From Domibacillus sp. (GTDB lineage: Bacteria > Bacillota > Bacilli > Bacillales > Domibacillaceae): a stretch of 6,762 bases of DNA. The notes under the pieces were generated by a model. It saw nothing but the letters and a program-made list of their open reading frames with translations, was not told the origin of the DNA and did not search any database. Positions 5,398 to 6,762 of this stretch are shown here, one piece after another; the stretch's first letter is position 1, and every line of letters begins with the position of its first letter. The stretch is taken from assembly GCA_031177795.1 (NCBI GenBank), contig JAPSKG010000127.1:1-6762 (forward strand), read 5' to 3'. Both the position numbers and the translations under genes were made by a program.

Positions 5398-6762
5398 TTG
5401 ACGAAATTTAAAGATTTAAATTTAAGTGAAGAGACGCTCAAAGCAATCGACAAAATGGGGTTTGAAGAGGCGACGCCGATTCAGTCAGAAACGATTCCTT
5501 TAGGCTTAACAGGAAAAGACATCATTGGCCAGGCGCAGACGGGTACGGGGAAAACGACTGCTTTTGGTATTCCGATGGTAGAAAAAATCGATACAAAAAA
5601 CGAAAACATTCAAGGGTTAATTATTGCACCAACACGTGAGCTTGCGATTCAAGTGTCAGAAGAGCTATACAGAATCGGAAGCGGCAAGCGTGTTCGCGTT
5701 CTTGCTGTTTATGGAGGACAAGACATTCAACGCCAAATTCGTGCATTGAAACAGCGCCCACATATCATTGTTGGAACACCGGGACGTATTCTTGACCATA
5801 TTAAACGCCGTACATTAAAACTTGATAATCTGGAAACACTTGTGCTTGATGAAGCAGATGAAATGTTGAACATGGGCTTTATTCAAGATATTGAATCAAT
5901 CCTTTCAAATGTTCCTGAAGAACGCCAAACACTTTTGTTTTCTGCAACAATGCCAGGACCGATCCGTGCGATTGCAGAACGCTTTATGAAAGATCCAGAA
6001 ATGATTAAAGTAAAAGCAAAAGAAATGACTGTTTCTAACATTGATCAATATTATGTAAAAGTGCACCAGCGCGATAAATTTGATACCCTTGCACGTTTGA
6101 TGGATTCTCACTCACCAGAGCTTGCTATCATTTTCGGACGTACAAAACGCCGTGTAGATGAACTTGCTAACGCACTTAGCTTGCGTGGATATCAGGCCGA
6201 AGGAATTCATGGCGATTTAACTCAAGCAAAACGCTTGACTGTTTTGAATCGCTTTAAAGCAGGGAAAATTGATGTTTTAGTTGCAACGGACGTAGCAGCA
6301 CGCGGACTTGATATTTCCGGTGTAACGCACGTTTACAATTATGATATTCCGCAAGATCCGGAAAGTTATGTTCACCGTATCGGCCGTACAGGACGTGCCG
6401 GTAAAGAAGGTATGGCAGTTACATTGGTAGATCCGCGTGAAATGAGCTATCTTCGTGAAGTAGAACGCACAACGAAAAAGCGTATGAATCCGATGGAAGC
6501 TCCATCATGGGATGATGCATTAAGCGGCCTGCAGCAAGCGGCTGTAACAGAATTGGAAGAAGCAATTTCAAAAAATGAGTGGGTAGAATACCGCGCATTT
6601 GCTAAAGACTTGCTTGACCAGTACAATCCAGAAGAAATTGTAGCAGCAGCATTAAAGCTGATCACAAAAGAGCCTGATCGTACTCCAGTTCACATTACCA
6701 ATGAAGCGGCGCTTCCGCAAAGACGCGATAAATTCCGCAGCAAAAGTTCAGGCGGCTCTCGT
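5398..6762 (+). CDS. cshA: DEAD-box ATP-dependent RNA helicase, CshA type (C-terminus beyond the window)
   Basis: This is an ATP-dependent RNA helicase. In B. subtilis CshA works in ribosome assembly, with the RNA degradation machinery, and in cold adaptation. I translated 455 residues from TTG with no stop. The helicase motifs are complete: upstream aromatic F4, Q motif GFEEATPIQ (21-29), motif I AQTGTGKT (46-53), Ia PTRELA (78-83), Ib TPGR (127-130), II DEAD (151-154) and III SAT (182-184). Then come IV IIFGRTKRR (244-252), V TDVAARGLD (297-305) and VI HRIGRTGRAG (326-335). Residues about 350-440 form the C-terminal extension typical of CshA, with AAALKLITKEPDRTPV at 416-431. The basic, Gly/Ser/Arg-rich tail has just begun (RRDKFRSKSSGGSR) when the window ends, so perhaps about 40 residues are missing. 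It has its own promoter and a structured leader, and lies in the same direction as the ddl-murF-hydrolase cluster. Confidence 0.96.
   Translation, partial: MTKFKDLNLSEETLKAIDKMGFEEATPIQSETIPLGLTGKDIIGQAQTGTGKTTAFGIPMVEKIDTKNENIQGLIIAPTRELAIQVSEELYRIGSGKRVRVLAVYGGQDIQRQIRALKQRPHIIVGTPGRILDHIKRRTLKLDNLETLVLDEADEMLNMGFIQDIESILSNVPEERQTLLFSATMPGPIRAIAERFMKDPEMIKVKAKEMTVSNIDQYYVKVHQRDKFDTLARLMDSHSPELAIIFGRTKRRVDELANALSLRGYQAEGIHGDLTQAKRLTVLNRFKAGKIDVLVATDVAARGLDISGVTHVYNYDIPQDPESYVHRIGRTGRAGKEGMAVTLVDPREMSYLREVERTTKKRMNPMEAPSWDDALSGLQQAAVTELEEAISKNEWVEYRAFAKDLLDQYNPEEIVAAALKLITKEPDRTPVHITNEAALPQRRDKFRSKSSGGSR

Overview
The window looks like ordinary core chromosome of a Bacillaceae bacterium (Bacillus or a close relative). 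The base composition is low to moderate in GC. Ribosome-binding sites are strong and of the AAGGAGG/AAGGTGG type. Gene order ddl, murF, cshA-type DEAD-box helicase is the order known from Bacillus subtilis. I cannot name the species, and I saw no mobile element, CRISPR array, rRNA or tRNA.

Left part (1-1029): the 5' end of a magnesium transporter gene, mgtE, runs leftwards off the window edge (849 to 1, minus strand). A divergent promoter region of about 180 bases separates it from a rightward gene at 1045-1815. That gene encodes a 256-residue soluble protein I do not recognise and is closed by a clear 12-bp hairpin terminator (1820-1853).

Middle part (1854-5260): after an AT-rich, non-coding gap with candidate promoters comes a tight three-gene rightward cluster. 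Ddl (D-alanine-D-alanine ligase) makes the dipeptide, and MurF attaches that dipeptide to the UDP-MurNAc-tripeptide, so the two genes encode consecutive steps of peptidoglycan precursor synthesis. Twenty-one bases after murF lies a small Est30-like alpha/beta hydrolase with a complete Ser-Asp-His triad. It does not sit between murF and cshA in B. subtilis as I recall that locus.

Right part (5261-6762): a good sigma-A-type promoter (TTGAAA, 17-bp spacer, extended -10 TAAGAT) drives a leader of about 80 nt. This leader can fold in two mutually exclusive ways: a terminator-like hairpin followed by seven Ts, or a longer 13-position stem whose second arm lies past the T-run. After it comes a CshA-type DEAD-box RNA helicase starting at TTG, which runs off the right edge with its C-terminal tail incomplete.

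No new system is evident. The most interesting items are the two-state leader of the helicase gene, the unrecognised protein between mgtE and ddl, the extra hydrolase in the cell-wall cluster, and the apparent absence of an M-box Mg2+ riboswitch upstream of mgtE. Three of the six genes are best read as starting at non-ATG codons (GTG, TTG, TTG).
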